The translations under genes and the position numbers were made by a program. Below the pieces are notes generated by a model. The model did not search any database and was not told the DNA's origin. It saw only the letters and a program-made list of their open reading frames with translations. A stretch of 25,331 bases of DNA from Synergistaceae bacterium (GTDB lineage: Bacteria > Synergistota > Synergistia > Synergistales > Aminobacteriaceae): contig JALHFZ010000037.1 in NCBI GenBank assembly GCA_022837505.1, positions 1-25,331 of the forward strand, given 5' to 3'. Below, piece by piece: positions 17,801 to 24,369 of this stretch; positions within the stretch are counted from its first letter, which is position 1; each line of letters opens with the position of its first letter.

Positions 17801-20639
17801 GTATGCCCTCTCGGGAGACCTCCCCATCGTCCTTCTCAGAATAGAGGACTCGGCGAACATCAATCTCGTGCGGCAGCTCGTCTCCGCCCATGCCTACTGG
17901 AGGCTCAAGGGGATGGCTGTGGACCTCGTCATCTGGAACGAGGATTTCGGTGGCTACAGGCAGGTCCTCCACGATCAGATTCTCGACCTCGTCTCCCCCA
18001 ATATCAAGGTCAACGTAACCGACCCCCTCGGAGGGATCTTCCTGCGCCCGGCAGACCAGATCGGAGAGGAGGACCGCATCCTCATCCAATCCGTGGCGCG
18101 GGTCGTCCTTTTCGACAGCAGGGGAACCCTTGAGGAACAGCTTGCGTCCAGAAAAACCCGGAAGCTTCCCGTACCCGCCCTTGTTCCCACCCGGAAGGCC
18201 CTTCCCGGGCCGGCGGCAGTCACCCCTCTCCCCCGGCAGGATCTCTCCTTTTTCAACGGTCTCGGCGGCTTCACCCCCGACGGCAGAGAATACATCATAA
18301 CCACCACCGCCGGACAGAGGACTCCCGCCCCGTGGGCAAATGTCATCGCGAATCCTTTCTTCGGCACGGTCGTATCGGAGAGTGGCATGGGGACCACCTG
18401 GACTGAAAACGCCCATGAACTTCGAATAACCCCCTGGGCAAACGACCCCGTCAGCGACACCAAGGGGGAAGTGCTCTATCTCAGGGACGAAGACCGGGGG
18501 CATTTCTGGTCTCCCACCCCCCTCCCCTGCGGAGGTGCCACCCCCTACGTCACCCGCCACGGACTGGGCTATTCCGTATACGAGCACACAGAGCGGGGGA
18601 TCCGGTCGGAATTGTGGGTATACGTGGCCATGGACGCCCCGATTAAATTCTTCGTCCTCAGGGTAAAAAATCTCACAGAAAGGCCGAGGAAGATCTCTGC
18701 CACGGGGTACGTGGAATGGGTTCTGGGAGACCGCAGGGAGAAATGGGCTCCCCACGTTTTTACCGAGATCTCCCGGAACACCGGCGCCATCCTTGCCCGC
18801 AACTCCTACAATGAGGGGTTCGGTTCCCGGACGGCCTTCTTCCATGTGGACGGCATCAACCGCACCCTTACGGGAGACCGCACGGAGTTCCTCGGCAGGA
18901 ACGGATCAGTGGAGGCTCCGGCGGCCATGCAGCGCACCGGTCTGACAGGGAGAGTCGGGGCAGGCCTCGACCCCTGCGGAGCCCTGCAGGTCGAATTTCC
19001 TCTCGCAGCGGGAGAGGAGCAGGAGGTCGTCTTCCGCCTCGGGGCGGGAAGAGATACCGAGGAGGCCGAAGCCCTTCTGACTCGCTTCACCGACACCCTC
19101 TCCGCCCGGACCGCCCTTGACGCGGTATGGAAGTTCTGGACGGAAACCGCCAACGCCGTGGCCGTCCGGACTCCCGACGAAGCTTTCAATATCCTGGCGA
19201 ACGGATGGCTCATCTACCAGACCCTTTCGTGCCGGATCTGGGGAAGGTCTGCCGTCTATCAGTCGGGAGGGGCCTACGGGTTCCGGGACCAGCTCCAGGA
19301 TGTGATGTCCATCGTCCATACCCGACCCTCCATCATGAGGGATCATATCGTCCTCTATTCGTCCAGGCAGTTTCACGAAGGGGACGTGCAGCACTGGTGG
19401 CACCCCCCCTCGGGACAGGGGGTTCGTACGAAATGCTCAGACGACTACCTCTGGCTCCCCTACGCCGCAGCGCGGTATATTACCTCCACGGAGGACTGGT
19501 CCGTCCTCGATGAGAAAACCCCCTTCCTCCGGGGGCGTCCCCTCCTTGAGGATGAGGAATCCTATTACGACCAGCCCGTAACCACAGAGGATACGGCCAC
19601 GGTCTATGAACACTGCGTCAAGGCCGTGAAACACGGTCTGAGGTTCGGCGAAAGGGGACTTCCCCTCATGGGTTCGGGGGACTGGAACGACGGAATGAAC
19701 CTTGTGGGAATCAAGGGTAAGGGGGAGAGCGTGTGGCTCGGCTTCTTCCTCTACGATGTGCTGACCCGTTTCAGCGAGGTCGCCCGGGGATACGGAGACG
19801 CTCCCTTTGCCGAGGAGTGCCTCAGCGAGGCTGCCCGTCTGCGGCGGAATATCGAAAGAAGCGGATGGGACGGCGAGTGGTACCGCCGGGCGTACTTCGA
19901 CGACGGCACACCCCTCGGGTCGGCCTCAAACGAGGAGTGCAGAATCGACTCCATTGCCCAGAGCTGGTCTGTCCTCTCCGGGGCCGGGGATGTGCAGCGG
20001 TCCCGCACCGCCATGGAATCGCTGAAGGAACATCTCGTCCGAAGGGAGGCAGGGCTTATCCAGCTTCTCGACCCCCCCTTCGACAAATCCTCCCTCAACC
20101 CCGGCTACATCAAGGGGTACGTTCCGGGGGTGCGGGAGAACGGCGGTCAGTATACCCACAGCGCCATATGGGCGACCATGGCCTTTGCCGCCCTCGGGGA
20201 CTGCGAAACGACCTGGGAGCTCTTCTCCCTGATCAATCCGGTGAATCACGGCCGTACCCCCGGGGAGGTCTCAGTCTACAAGGCCGAACCCTACGTCATG
20301 GCTGCGGACGTCTACGCTGTGCCTCCCCATACGGGGAGGGGCGGGTGGACCTGGTACACCGGTTCGTCCGGATGGATGTACCGCCTGCTCGTGGAATCCA
20401 TCCTCGGACTGGAGCTCCGGGGAAAGACGCTCCATCTGTCCCCCTGCGTTCCGGCGGAGTGGAAGAGTTTCCAGTTCGATTACCGCTACGGTGAAGGGGT
20501 CTACCGCGTGGAAGTCCTTCGGACCGACGGCGGCGGGGAATTGCAGATGAAGGTTGACGGCAGGGAACTCCCCATGGAAGAGGGAATTCCCCTGGCGGAG
20601 GACGGGGAGGAACACTGGGTGCAGGTACGCCTCCCCTGA
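11892..20639 (+). CDS. ndvB: Cyclic beta-1,2-glucan synthase (NdvB/Cgs type)
   Basis: 2915 residues, close to the 2800-2900 usual for the family; ATG 11892 has SD AGGAG at 11878-11882. A membrane-bound synthase that builds linear beta-1,2-glucan from UDP-glucose, trims its length and closes the ring. Domains: an N-terminal helical region; two membrane helices about 424-473; a glycosyltransferase domain about 500-830 with LDTDTQ (D642, D644) and HRWIRGDWQ near 790; two further membrane clusters about 839-880 and 958-1003; a glycoamylase-like domain about 1354-1600 (WFALGRQLA, GISESGYN, YEAVDYTPSRL, MAHHQGM); then GH94 phosphorylase-like sandwich domains from about 1613 and 2124; and the GH94 core with GSGDWNDGMN (D2597-D2600), which controls chain length. 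All modules are intact. The product is exported to the periplasm as an osmoregulated glucan. It lies just after the N-ATPase operon. Confidence 0.93.
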   Translation: MAKIYENIRDAFLRKRSEQRGGKSPKKYTGSDLPLRSELFSLVQMEQHGRIMAASHELRTGHPRHSLLVRLRENEKLLWEVRNLLAEDVRKSRWIPPSGEWLLDNFHLIEEQTRTARRHLPKGYSRGLPYLDNGPTAGFPRVYDIALEAISHSDGRIYPENLNAFVEAYLSVTTLELGELWAIPIMLRLALIENLRRVAERIAAAREDRIRAGFWADQMMEMSARDPKNIILTIADMARSDPPVTSSFVAELSRRLQGQGPALGLPLDWITHRLAEAGLTIEQLVRSENQEQTVNQVSMTNSISSLRLLSSLDWRDFVEAMSAVEHTLAEDPAGVYSRMDFATRDNYRHGVERTAKYSPLTETEVARKAIDLAGEGAARNGSEDPTAHVGYYLVDEGLPALKKAAGVKSPLGDILRSACAKISLPLYIGSILLFTVLTALAFFLKGVPEGTSSILSAFSFILILLGGGHAAIALVNTLSTLMTRPVELPRMDYSKGIPPDRRTLVAIPTMLTNPEGIDNLLNDLEVRFLANRDDHISFALVTDLVDASEEVLPEDDPLVSLAREGIESLNRKYPAPSGSFFYLFHRPRRWNPLEGVWMGYERKRGKLGELNALLRGGGGDAFSVIVGDISVLGEVQYVITLDTDTQLARDTARQFAAAMAHPLNRPHYDESLRRITRGYGILQPRVAVSLSLTNRSRYETLWAADAGIDPYTRTVSDVYQDLFCEGSFIGKGIYDVDAFERVLGDRFPENRILSHDLLEGCYVRAGLLSDVQLYEEYPTEYSMDVSRRHRWIRGDWQIARWILPSVPASQGKKERNTLPFLCRWKLFDNLRRSVTPAAFTLLLLSGWTLFSTPWFWTFAVAGLLFFPALLSLSVNVLNVPDDVTPMRGISAAFKNASRDVLQAFFTLMVLPYEAWYSLDAVFRTLWRLTVSKKKLLEWNPASGRSRRSSQSFRGAWRSMIFAPLLSAATLLGLKLYGTDAAVAAAFPVLFLWFISPGISWWLSQPLGRPSPGLGEEQFIFLRKIARRTWMFFETFVGPEDHWLPPDNYQEHPVLLVAHRTSPTNMGLSLLSNLTASDFGFIPQGSFLDKTNRALSTMEELERFRGHFYNWYDTQTLEPLQPLYVSSVDSGNLAGHLLTLRWGLLELPVHPILDDVFFRGLEDTVRILREEADAAGEGFDTEALLSLEEEMEAAVLYTPASLRGMTESLKRLEKAARSAIPSGDSVFSESDSELQWWLAAFLNQCRSGIHEINHLCPWISALGFREIPRELDLLDKVPSLSDLADLEEELAEYFAAFPPDAPEEEAEWAREVQALVAEGSERAQRRISLCAELAEKCTVLADGMDFDFLYDKARNLLAIGYNVRDSRLDPSYYDLLASEARFASFVAISRGKIPQTNWFALGRQLAVMDGSPTLLSWSGSMFEYLMPLLVMPSYENTLLDESYRGAVNRQKEYGAKRKIPWGISESGYNAIDAHLNYQYRAFGVPGLGIKRGLADDLVIAPYATALALMVSPRDAYLNLERLASEGILTRYGYYEAVDYTPSRLPRGQSRAVIRSFMAHHQGMAFLSLSSLLLSRPMQRRFEADPAFQATMLLLQERIPKTTAFYPQGTELAETHMVFGAPKMPIRVFSTPDTPIPEVQLLSNGRYHVMVTNAGGGYSRWNDMAVTRWREDRTRDSWGTFCYLRDVSTREYWSVGFQPTGERTREYEAIFSEGRAEFRSRQNDYDLHMEIAVSPEDDVELRRLRITNRAKKRRSLDVTSYGEVVMAEAIQDALHPAFSNLFVQTELLPGDGAILCTRRPRSPEDSSPLVIHMMDVHGARASAPSFETDRMKFIGRGRTVASPAAVAGGSSGYMKRLSNSSGSVLDPVVSIRYRVTLNPEQSATVHILTGVSQKRESALELVKKYRDQLLADRVYDLAWTHGQVMLRQVNITEAEAQLYSRLASSVIYGNPSLRAESNVLLKNTRGQSGLWGYALSGDLPIVLLRIEDSANINLVRQLVSAHAYWRLKGMAVDLVIWNEDFGGYRQVLHDQILDLVSPNIKVNVTDPLGGIFLRPADQIGEEDRILIQSVARVVLFDSRGTLEEQLASRKTRKLPVPALVPTRKALPGPAAVTPLPRQDLSFFNGLGGFTPDGREYIITTTAGQRTPAPWANVIANPFFGTVVSESGMGTTWTENAHELRITPWANDPVSDTKGEVLYLRDEDRGHFWSPTPLPCGGATPYVTRHGLGYSVYEHTERGIRSELWVYVAMDAPIKFFVLRVKNLTERPRKISATGYVEWVLGDRREKWAPHVFTEISRNTGAILARNSYNEGFGSRTAFFHVDGINRTLTGDRTEFLGRNGSVEAPAAMQRTGLTGRVGAGLDPCGALQVEFPLAAGEEQEVVFRLGAGRDTEEAEALLTRFTDTLSARTALDAVWKFWTETANAVAVRTPDEAFNILANGWLIYQTLSCRIWGRSAVYQSGGAYGFRDQLQDVMSIVHTRPSIMRDHIVLYSSRQFHEGDVQHWWHPPSGQGVRTKCSDDYLWLPYAAARYITSTEDWSVLDEKTPFLRGRPLLEDEESYYDQPVTTEDTATVYEHCVKAVKHGLRFGERGLPLMGSGDWNDGMNLVGIKGKGESVWLGFFLYDVLTRFSEVARGYGDAPFAEECLSEAARLRRNIERSGWDGEWYRRAYFDDGTPLGSASNEECRIDSIAQSWSVLSGAGDVQRSRTAMESLKEHLVRREAGLIQLLDPPFDKSSLNPGYIKGYVPGVRENGGQYTHSAIWATMAFAALGDCETTWELFSLINPVNHGRTPGEVSVYKAEPYVMAADVYAVPPHTGRGGWTWYTGSSGWMYRLLVESILGLELRGKTLHLSPCVPAEWKSFQFDYRYGEGVYRVEVLRTDGGGELQMKVDGRELPMEEGIPLAEDGEEHWVQVRLP

Positions 20640-20646
20640 GGGGAGG
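20630..20646 (+). other. Hairpin with the ndvB stop codon as its loop
   Basis: CCTCCCC (20630-20636) pairs perfectly with GGGGAGG (20640-20646), leaving the stop codon TGA (20637-20639) as a three-base loop. No T run follows directly. It may protect the mRNA end or act with the stronger terminator 30 bases downstream. Confidence 0.45.
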
Positions 20647-20675
20647 GTCTTCCGGGAGGGGGGCAGGGGAGAGGG

Positions 20676-20715
20676 GGATCATCTCCGGGGGTCTCCCCGG
20701 AGGGATCCTTCTTTC
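20676..20715 (+). terminator. Strong terminator between ndvB and hisD
   Basis: An inner 8-bp perfect stem CTCCGGGG/CCCCGGAG (20683-20690/20695-20702) has a GTCT loop. The outer pairs GGATC/GATCC (20676-20680/20704-20708) are separated from it by a bulge and a wobble pair. The tail is TTCTTTC. It should isolate ndvB from hisD. Confidence 0.75.
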
Positions 20716-20727
20716 AATATTGCGGTG

Positions 20728-20755
20728 TTGCAATGCCGTGATCTTCTGCTATCAT
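20728..20755 (+). promoter_or_regulatory. Possible hisD promoter
   Basis: -35-like TTGCAA (20728-20733), 16-base spacer, -10 TATCAT (20750-20755). It lies between the ndvB terminator and hisD, giving a leader of about 45 bases. The -35 match is only 4/6. Confidence 0.5.
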
Positions 20756-20805
20756 GATGAACTGCAGATACTTAATCCGGCCCCCTTTCGACGGGCCCTT
20801 TCATA

Positions 20806-22095
20806 ATGGAGTGGAAGCCTGTGATCCCATACAAGGAAAGAGAAAAAACGCCCCGGGAGAACGCCCTTTCGGTGGAGGGAACCGTCCGGGATATTCTGAC
20901 GGATGTGCGGGCCCGGGGGGATGAGGCTGTACAGGACTACACGGAGCGCTTCGACGGGTTCCGTCCTCTCCGTCTGAGGGTGGAGGAGGGGGAGCTTAAA
21001 AAAGCCCGGTCAGCCCTTGATAAAGAGACTGAGGAGGCCCTGGTCTTTGCTGCGGAACGGATAGAAAATTTTGCCCGGGCGCAGAGGGAGTGTCTGAAGG
21101 ACCTCCGGTACGAAATCTCCCCGGGGGTGGTTGCCGGCCATCGCCTGATCCCCATTCGCTCCTGCGGATGCTACGTCCCGGCGGGGAGGTACCCCCTTCC
21201 GTCCTCTGCTCTCATGTCGGTCATTCCGGCCAGGGTTGCCGGAGTGAAGCGGATTGCCGCCTGTTCTCCCGGCCAAAAAGACGGGAGGGGGATTCATCCG
21301 GCGGTCCTTGCGGCCCTGGACATCGCCGGAGCCGACGAGGTCTACTCCATGGGAGGAGCCCAGGCGATCGGCGCCTTCGCCTGGGGGACGGAGACCATCC
21401 CTCCGCTGGACATGATTGTGGGCCCCGGCAACCGCTATGTCGCCGAGGCCAAGCGGCAGGCAAGCGGTTCAGTGGGCATCGACATGCTCGCCGGGCCGAG
21501 CGAGGCGGTGATCCTCGCTGACGGCTCCCCTGACCCCGAATGGGTGGCCGCCGATCTCCTCGCCCAGTCTGAACACGACGCCGACGCATGGGCCGTACTG
21601 ATCACCACGAGCCCCTCCCTGGCAGAAGCTGTTGCCCGGGAGGTAGCCCGTCAGGGAAAACTTCTTTCCACCGGAGAGGCCGCCCTTGAGAGCTGGAGAA
21701 GAAACGGAAGGATTCTTATAGCCGATTCCTTCGAGGAGGGGGTTGCCGCAGTGAATGAAATTGCCCCGGAGCATCTGCAGATCATGACAGAGGATGATGC
21801 CCTCTGGGCTGAGAGGATGGAGAATTACGGCTCCCTCTTTCTCGGAGCCTGGTCGCCCGTGGCCTTCGGCGACTATCTGACGGGGCCGAACCATATTCTG
21901 CCCACGGGGCGAAACGCCCGGTTTTCAAGCGGGGTCTCCGTGGGGACCTTCCTCCGAACAAGCTCTTTTCAGGAGCTCACCCCCGAAGGGGCTGCCTCCC
22001 TTGCGGCCCCCTGCGCCCGCCTTGCGGCGGCAGAGGGGCTCTTCGGCCACAGGCGGTCCGCCGAACTGAGGGGGGAGGGCCCCCGGGAGGGGTGA
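20806..22095 (+). CDS. hisD: Histidinol dehydrogenase
   Basis: 429 residues, the usual length. It oxidises L-histidinol to L-histidine in two NAD-dependent steps, the last part of histidine biosynthesis, in the cytoplasm with a bound zinc. The known active-site and zinc residues are visible by motif: AQSEHD (Gln and His), APEHLQI (catalytic Glu-His), GDYLTGPNHILPT (Asp) and the C-terminal His in EGLFGHRRSAEL. NAD-binding segments VPAGRYPLPSSALM and GPGNRYVAEAKR are present. ATG 20806 has no clear SD; GTG 20821 with GGAG in front is an alternative. No other his gene is in the window, so it is an isolated copy. A HisD-like dehydrogenase for another alcohol is possible, but the full residue set favours the classical enzyme. 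Confidence 0.9.
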   Translation: MEWKPVIPYKEREKTPRENALSVEGTVRDILTDVRARGDEAVQDYTERFDGFRPLRLRVEEGELKKARSALDKETEEALVFAAERIENFARAQRECLKDLRYEISPGVVAGHRLIPIRSCGCYVPAGRYPLPSSALMSVIPARVAGVKRIAACSPGQKDGRGIHPAVLAALDIAGADEVYSMGGAQAIGAFAWGTETIPPLDMIVGPGNRYVAEAKRQASGSVGIDMLAGPSEAVILADGSPDPEWVAADLLAQSEHDADAWAVLITTSPSLAEAVAREVARQGKLLSTGEAALESWRRNGRILIADSFEEGVAAVNEIAPEHLQIMTEDDALWAERMENYGSLFLGAWSPVAFGDYLTGPNHILPTGRNARFSSGVSVGTFLRTSSFQELTPEGAASLAAPCARLAAAEGLFGHRRSAELRGEGPREG

Positions 22096-22155
22096 ATCAA
22101 TCGTTCAAAACGAACGGGGAGGGGTGCCGGCGGGGTGGAAGAATACAGGGCCTCG

Positions 22156-22164
22156 TGGTATACT
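22156..22164 (+). promoter_or_regulatory. Extended -10 promoter of the SRP RNA gene
   Basis: TGG-TATACT (22156-22164) is an extended -10 element with a 5/6 hexamer. No good -35 box is seen. The start site would be about 22171, ten bases before the paired RNA core. Confidence 0.55.
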
Positions 22165-22180
22165 CTTTTTCGTTGCAGTC

Positions 22181-22311
22181 CACAGCTCCCTGCGGGGAGC
22201 CCAGTCCCGTGCGGCGAAGACCCCCGAACCCTGTCAGGCCCGGAAGGGAGCAGCAGTAAGAGGAATTCTTCGGGTGCCACGGGGTCACTGGGTTTCCCGC
22301 AGGGAGTTGTG
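22181..22311 (+). ncRNA. ffs: Signal recognition particle RNA (small, 4.5S-like)
   Basis: The conserved SRP domain IV signature is present: GTCAGGCCCGGAAGGGAGCAGC from about 22233, with the GGAA tetraloop at 22242-22245 that binds Ffh. The ends form a long closing helix: CACAGCTCCCTGCGGG (22181-22196) pairs with CCCGCAGGGAGTTGTG (22296-22311), all 16 positions with one G-U pair. Its length of about 131 bases fits a small bacterial SRP RNA lacking the Alu domain. The RNA guides membrane-protein ribosomes to the membrane. The closing helix followed by TATTATTTC may also act as terminator. Exact ends are estimated from pairing. Confidence 0.93.
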
Positions 22312-22313
22312 TA

Positions 22314-22640
22314 TTATTTCGTCTCCCCCTCCGCCCCGGGATCCTTCGCCGGCGACAGATCGATCAGGGCCTCTATGAGTTTTTCAAGATTGGCGAAATC
22401 AGGCGACTGAGCCTCAGCGAGGCACTTGTGAATATTATTCTTCAAAATCTCCATGCAGGCCTTCTCCATGGCAGACCGGGCCGCCGAAAGCTGCAGCAGA
22501 ATGTCGTAGCAGGGCTTATCCTCTATAATCATCCTCTGGATCCCCCGAAGCTGCCCCTCGACCCGCCGAAGGCGGTTCAGCATGGCCTTCCGCTGGGGAG
22601 GAAGGGTTTCCAGTTTTTCAACCAAAGAATTTCGCGCCAT
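22314..22640 (-). CDS. CsoR/RcnR/CstR-family transcriptional repressor, CstR-like
   Basis: 108 residues on the minus strand, start ATG at 22640-22638 with AGGGGG about 8 bases upstream. All-helical DUF156 fold: RLRRVEGQLRGIQRMI is the family DNA-binding signature helix. The sensor positions are C44 (DKPCYDIL) and C73 (IHKCL), 29 residues apart. The position that is His in copper-sensing CsoR is N69 here. Two Cys 29 apart with Asn instead of His is the pattern of CstR, the persulfide/sulfide sensor, rather than CsoR (C-H-C) or FrmR/RcnR. C62 is an extra Cys. It is convergent with ffs (its stop lies 3 bases beyond the SRP helix) and divergent from rpsB. No target transporter or sulfur gene is adjacent. 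Family confident; ligand inferred. Confidence 0.88.
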   Translation of the reverse strand: MARNSLVEKLETLPPQRKAMLNRLRRVEGQLRGIQRMIIEDKPCYDILLQLSAARSAMEKACMEILKNNIHKCLAEAQSPDFANLEKLIEALIDLSPAKDPGAEGETK

Positions 22641-22686
22641 GGCAATACCCCCTGTCTTTCCTCTTTCCCGGTGAAAATACGGGTAT

Positions 22687-22716
22687 ATGGTACTTCCTCC
22701 CCCGGTTGATGGTCAA
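22687..22716 (-). promoter_or_regulatory. Predicted promoter of the CstR-like repressor
   Basis: On the minus strand, -35 TTGACC (22716-22711), 18-base spacer, -10 TACCAT (22692-22687). Its -35 box abuts and shares G22711 with the -35 of the rpsB promoter on the other strand. ATACCC-type half-sites (22645-22650 on plus, 22686-22681 on minus) lie nearby and could be repressor contacts. Confidence 0.45.
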
Positions 22717-22735
22717 TGCCCCTGTGTGATATACT
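22706..22735 (+). promoter_or_regulatory. Predicted promoter of the rpsB-tsf unit
   Basis: -35 TTGATG (22706-22711), 18-base spacer, -10 TATACT (22730-22735) preceded by TGA, giving an extended -10. The start is about 22742, so the rpsB leader would be about 115 bases, long enough for autoregulation by S2, though I do not recognise a defined S2 leader fold. An inverted repeat, TGTGTGAT (22723-22730) and ATCACACA (22749-22756), straddles the -10 and start site. Confidence 0.6.
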
Positions 22736-22856
22736 TTCCTCTGTCCTCATCACACACACAGGTGGATGATGCCGGGGGTGCTGTGGTCTTTTGGCCGCAA
22801 TTCCGCCATTAAATGAAATCTGTGGAGGGAAAACCAATTTTTCAGGAGGGGTTATT

Positions 22857-23669
22857 TTGGCAGTAGTGAGCATGAAACAGCTTTTGGAATGCGGGGTCCA
22901 TTTCGGACATCAGACCCGCCGGTGGAACCCGAAGATGAAGCCCTTCATCTTCACAGAACGGAACGGCGTGTATATCATCGACCTTCAGAAGACGGTCCGG
23001 GGGCTCGAAAAAGCCTACGACTACGTCCGGGAGGTGGCCCGAAACAACGGAACCGTCCTCTTCGTCGGAACGAAGCGCCAGGCCCAGGATACCATCAAGG
23101 ACGAAGCTGAACGGGCGGGGCAGTTCTACATCAACCAGCGCTGGCTGGGCGGCCTTCTCACGAACTTCCCCACGATCCGCAAGCGGGTATCCCGCATGAT
23201 CGAGCTTCGCAAGATGGAGGACGAAGGCAACTGGGCTGATCTTCCCAAGAAGGAAGTCGGCCTTCTCCGCAAGGAGCTCGCCAAGCTTGAGAAGTATCTC
23301 CTGGGGATCACCAACATGAAGAATATCCCCGATGCCATTTTCCTTATCGACCCCCGCCGGGAGGAGATCGCCGTCCTTGAGGCGAGGAAGCTGGGTGTGC
23401 CCGTCATCGCAATCGTTGACACGAACTGCGACCCCGAGATGATCGACTTCCCGATTCCGGGCAACGACGATGCCATCCGGGCAATAAAGCTCATCGCCGG
23501 GCTTATGGCGAGCGCCTATATCGAAGGCCGCCAGGGAGAGGACGCAGGAGTTCAGCCCCTTATAAAGGACGAAGAAGACACCTCTTCCGACGATGATTCC
23601 GAAGATGACATCATTGAAGTGAAGGAACGGCTCCACGAAGTGTATGACAATACAGGTGATGAAGCGTAA
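22857..23669 (+). CDS. rpsB: 30S ribosomal protein S2
   Basis: 270 residues from TTG 22857, chosen because AGGAGGGG (22844-22851) ends 5 bases before it and the protein then reads MAVVSMKQLLECGVHFGHQTRRWNPKM, the standard S2 N-terminus; the open frame upstream to 22791 is leader. Conserved segments include FIFTERNGVYIIDLQKT, GTKRQAQD, NQRWLGGLLTNF and the C-terminal DTNCDPEMIDFPIPGNDDAIRAI. It ends in an acidic tail (EEDTSSDDDSEDD). S2 binds late in 30S assembly and bridges head and body. tsf follows after 25 bases, as in most bacteria. Confidence 0.98.
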   Translation: MAVVSMKQLLECGVHFGHQTRRWNPKMKPFIFTERNGVYIIDLQKTVRGLEKAYDYVREVARNNGTVLFVGTKRQAQDTIKDEAERAGQFYINQRWLGGLLTNFPTIRKRVSRMIELRKMEDEGNWADLPKKEVGLLRKELAKLEKYLLGITNMKNIPDAIFLIDPRREEIAVLEARKLGVPVIAIVDTNCDPEMIDFPIPGNDDAIRAIKLIAGLMASAYIEGRQGEDAGVQPLIKDEEDTSSDDDSEDDIIEVKERLHEVYDNTGDEA

Positions 23670-23694
23670 GTCATCAAGGGAGGATATACATACA

Positions 23695-24288
23695 ATGGAA
23701 ATAAGTGCAGCAACCGTAAAGGAACTTCGGGACAGAACCGGGGCAGGGATGATGGACTGCAAGAACGCCCTGGTGGAAAACCGGGGGGATATTGAAAAGT
23801 CTATCGACTATCTCCGGGAAAAAGGACTTGCCAAGGCTGCCAAGAAGGCCTCTCGAACTGCCTCCGACGGCCGGATCTTTTCCTATATTCACACCAACGG
23901 CAAACTCGGATCCCTTATCGAACTGAACTGCGAGACCGACTTCGTCGCCAAGACGGATGAATTTCAGACCCTCGGCCACGAAATCTGCATGCACATCGCC
24001 GCCGCAGCCCCGCAGTTTCTCTGCCGGGAGGAAGTGACGAGCGAAACCCTCGATAGGGAGAAGGAGATCTACCGGCAGCAGGCCCTCGAAGAGGGGAAGC
24101 CCGAGAAGCTCGTCGACAAGATCGCCGAGGGAAAGATCAATAAATTCTATGAGAACTACTGCCTTCTCGAGCAGGCGTGGATCCGGGACGGCGACAAAAA
24201 GATCAATGATCTCATCGTCGAGGCCATCGCGAAGCTCGGCGAGAACATCGTTCTCCGCCGTTTCTCACGATTTTCCATAGGAGAGTAA
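23695..24288 (+). CDS. tsf: Elongation factor Ts (short form)
   Basis: 197 residues from ATG 23695; GGGAGG lies about 10 bases upstream, and in-frame codons upstream overlap rpsB. The N-terminal UBA-like domain reads VKELRDRTGAGMMDCKNALVENRGDIEKSIDYLREKG. It is followed by the conserved nucleotide-exchange motif ETDFVAK and a C-terminal segment AEGKINKFYENYCLLEQ(A/P)W. It recycles EF-Tu by releasing GDP. The length is about that of short EF-Ts proteins (E. coli 283), lacking most of the second core subdomain. A terminator follows at 24305. Confidence 0.97.
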   Translation: MEISAATVKELRDRTGAGMMDCKNALVENRGDIEKSIDYLREKGLAKAAKKASRTASDGRIFSYIHTNGKLGSLIELNCETDFVAKTDEFQTLGHEICMHIAAAAPQFLCREEVTSETLDREKEIYRQQALEEGKPEKLVDKIAEGKINKFYENYCLLEQAWIRDGDKKINDLIVEAIAKLGENIVLRRFSRFSIGE

Positions 24289-24304
24289 TTTTTTACCGTT
24301 TAAG

Positions 24305-24331
24305 GCGGGGCGAAATGCCTCGCTTTTTTTT
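24305..24331 (+). terminator. Rho-independent terminator after tsf
   Basis: GCGGGGC (24305-24311) pairs with GCCTCGC (24317-24323), with one G-U pair and a GAAAT loop, followed by eight T (24324-24331). This is a textbook terminator or attenuator only 39 bases before the pyrH start. Confidence 0.9.
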
Positions 24332-24369
24332 GTATCAAAATACGGATCCTGAAGAAGGGAAGGGGTAGC

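Noticed and set aside
16053..18845. A 930-codon open frame on the minus strand inside ndvB, plus a 438-codon one at 11982-13298
   Set aside because: They lie opposite a complete, domain-rich coding sequence in GC-rich DNA, where antisense frames stay open by codon bias. Their translations are Gly/Pro/Arg/His-rich and match no family.
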